A stretch of 64,000 nt of DNA, taken from positions 62,001 to 126,000 of the forward strand of contig CALSTX010000002.1 of assembly GCA_943789375.1 (NCBI GenBank). The letters are read 5' to 3'. This document shows, in pieces, positions 62,723-64,000 of this stretch (within the stretch, counting starts at the first letter, position 1; every line of letters starts with the position of its first letter). The stretch comes from an uncultured Opitutales bacterium (lineage in GTDB: Bacteria > Verrucomicrobiota > Verrucomicrobiia > Opitutales > Seribacteraceae). Under the pieces are notes generated by a model. The model ran no database searches. It was not told where the DNA came from and saw only the letters and a program-made list of their open reading frames with translations. The translations under genes were made by a program, and so were the position numbers.

Positions 62723-62827
62723 TCGTTGAAATATAACGCCTCTTTCGTTCTTTGATTGGGCAGGATATACTGATCATGGGCCACAACATCTTTGACCAAA
62801 TAAGTAAGAAGTCGGATCTTTTAGGAC

Positions 62828-63697
62828 CTAGGTGTTTGATCTGCATCTGATTAAACTCCGCTGTTTTATAAAAGTTTTTTTAAAATCCTCAAAGTCTTTA
62901 GTTCTCGAAAAATTTTCAGTGGTTAAGCCAAAATTTTGTAAATACTCAGATCCGAGAGAGTGAGCATATCCTTGAATGAAATCTTGAAAGTGAGGTGCGA
63001 TCTGTTGATTTCGCTTTTCCTGTCCGTTTAAATATGGGTCACCATATTTGCCGCAAACTTTTAAGTTGTTGGAAATATTTAAGAATGCTTTTTGAAATGG
63101 CACCCCAACCCATTTGTACAAATCTCCTGTAATTTTTTCAGTATTTTTTATCAAGTCTTGATAAGACAGGGATAGAATATTTTTTTGATCTTTGTGCTGA
63201 TTGATGAAATTCGTGATTTGTTGCGGAGCAAAAAGGAGATCGCGAGCCAAGTACTGTAGATCGTTTAAAGTTTTTAGGTTCCAAGCTTTTATCATCGACT
63301 CAACAACATCAACTGGATTCCTTTGAAGAAGCATATATCTTGCCTTTGGAAAAAGAGCATATAATTCATCAAGAATTTCCCAGTATCGAGGGGTTTTGTC
63401 GATGATCAAAGAAAAACCTTCGAGCATTGGGCTGTAATGAGCAAAGGCAAATTTCTTTAGTTGTTGCAGTTGGTTAATCTTAAATTTCGCACAGTAATCA
63501 TTGAATGCATCTGTGGCCATTGCATGATCATAATCCGCTTTCTTGACCGTAGAAGGTTTGAGTAAGGGGGATAACCTCAGCATCATCCAGGATTCACTCG
63601 AGGTATTGATTTGTAAATTGTTGCTTAGCAGGCTTTGCAGGTAGGTAGAGCCCGACCTCGGTTGAGAAATGATAAAGATTAAATTTTGATCATTCAT
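62828..63697 (-). CDS. Sulfotransferase-family protein
   Basis: The 289-residue product has the PAPS 5'-phosphosulfate loop (ISQPRSGSTYLQSLL) and the 3'-phosphate-binding segment (LLQRNPVDVVESMIKAW), both typical of type I sulfotransferases. Located before two glycosyltransferases, it likely sulfates a surface glycan. The acceptor is unknown. Confidence 0.9.
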   Translation of the reverse strand: MNDQNLIFIISQPRSGSTYLQSLLSNNLQINTSSESWMMLRLSPLLKPSTVKKADYDHAMATDAFNDYCAKFKINQLQQLKKFAFAHYSPMLEGFSLIIDKTPRYWEILDELYALFPKARYMLLQRNPVDVVESMIKAWNLKTLNDLQYLARDLLFAPQQITNFINQHKDQKNILSLSYQDLIKNTEKITGDLYKWVGVPFQKAFLNISNNLKVCGKYGDPYLNGQEKRNQQIAPHFQDFIQGYAHSLGSEYLQNFGLTTENFSRTKDFEDFKKTFIKQRSLIRCRSNT

Positions 63698-63757
63698 AAT
63701 TTTAAAGAACTACAAGTGAGCTTTGATCATCATGAAACCAAGACCCTTACCAAAACC

Positions 63758-64000
63758 TTAGAGAAAACGATAGACGCTGGTATCTAGAAGCTTTAATACT
63801 TCTTCTATTGATTCAGGTTGGATGGTATTCTCTTCGATGGCAGCAAATATAAACGGAGAAATATCATTGGAATGGTCTGAGAATTTTTGGCATATTTCTC
63901 TGGCATTAGATAAATAAGTTTCCTTTTTACTTTGAGCGGCAAGGATAGAGAAAATCTGGGCGAAAAAATATGGTTCAATTGCGCTTAGGTTAATCTTTCC
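63758..64000 (-). CDS. C-terminal part of an unidentified protein, cut by the window edge
   Basis: The open frame runs without interruption from the right edge for 80 codons to TAA at 63758-63760. The sequence is helical (AIEPYFFAQIFSILAAQSKK, SIEEVLKLLDTSVYRFL). It lies 60 bases upstream of the sulfotransferase on the same strand. No family can be assigned. Confidence 0.55.
   Translation of the reverse strand, partial: GKINLSAIEPYFFAQIFSILAAQSKKETYLSNAREICQKFSDHSNDISPFIFAAIEENTIQPESIEEVLKLLDTSVYRFL

Noticed and set aside
1-64000. CRISPR arrays, tRNA or rRNA genes, insertion sequences, prophage
   Set aside because: No repeat-spacer pattern, tRNA-like arms, transposase or phage genes were seen on reading; a covariance-model scan would be the decisive check.

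Overview
The window looks like a chromosomal segment of a marine member of the Verrucomicrobiota, probably near Opitutae/Puniceicoccales. The clues are formylglycine-type sulfatases with decayed relatives, a GYF-TIR-FGE protein remnant, an SUI1/eIF1-like factor, a squalene-cyclase-like toroid protein next to a HlyD-type adaptor, moderate GC, and a Gram-negative envelope (lpxB, Lol-type ABC systems, lipoproteins). The phylum call is inference from gene content; no rRNA or tRNA gene was seen.

Layout. Bases 1-10900 (minus strand) are a translation and RNA block: rpsO, pnp, surE, a small membrane protein, rpmI, rplT, pheS, pheT, gatC, gatA and gatB (cut by the window edge). Bases 11138-15315 (plus) hold a gamma-glutamylcyclotransferase-like gene coupled to a fused 5-oxoprolinase. 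Bases 15850-20741 are a decayed patch: a GYF-TIR-transmembrane-FGE gene cut by two in-frame TAG codons and an internal deletion, a sulfatase with at least six frame changes, and the head of a second sulfatase. An intact sufE and a lipoprotein gene lie among them. Bases 20742-28599 (minus) carry a fatty-acid desaturase, an intact sulfatase, a possible kinase-fold orphan and a tesA-ybbA-ybbP-type set.

Bases 28631-33444 hold a small membrane protein, a DUF2256 microprotein coupled to a photolyase/cryptochrome homologue, an unusual ADP-ribosylglycohydrolase, an HDAC-family deacetylase and a membrane protein. Bases 33553-41918 (plus) are an envelope block: YdbH-YnbE-YdbL-type lipid transport, a coiled-coil lipoprotein, a Lol-type transporter, a Gfo/Idh/MocA oxidoreductase and lpxB. 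Bases 41867-46453 (minus) are a haem cluster (hemG/hemY-type, hemH, hemX, hemA). Bases 46506-52918 hold an SUI1-like factor, tatA, rpoD, dnaG and a TPR lipoprotein. The remainder has a DUF362-like and PQQ-propeller pair, acylphosphatase, the toroid/HlyD pair, a coiled-coil protein, and a surface-polysaccharide group of two glycosyltransferases and a sulfotransferase.

The strongest points for a second look are the nonsense-split TIR-FGE gene, the tandem sulfatase remnants, a DnaG primase that lacks three of its four zinc ligands, the coupled gamma-glutamyl-cycle pair, the YdbH-YnbE-YdbL operon outside Proteobacteria, and a kinase-like orphan. I did not find a CRISPR array, prophage, insertion sequence or complete defence locus.
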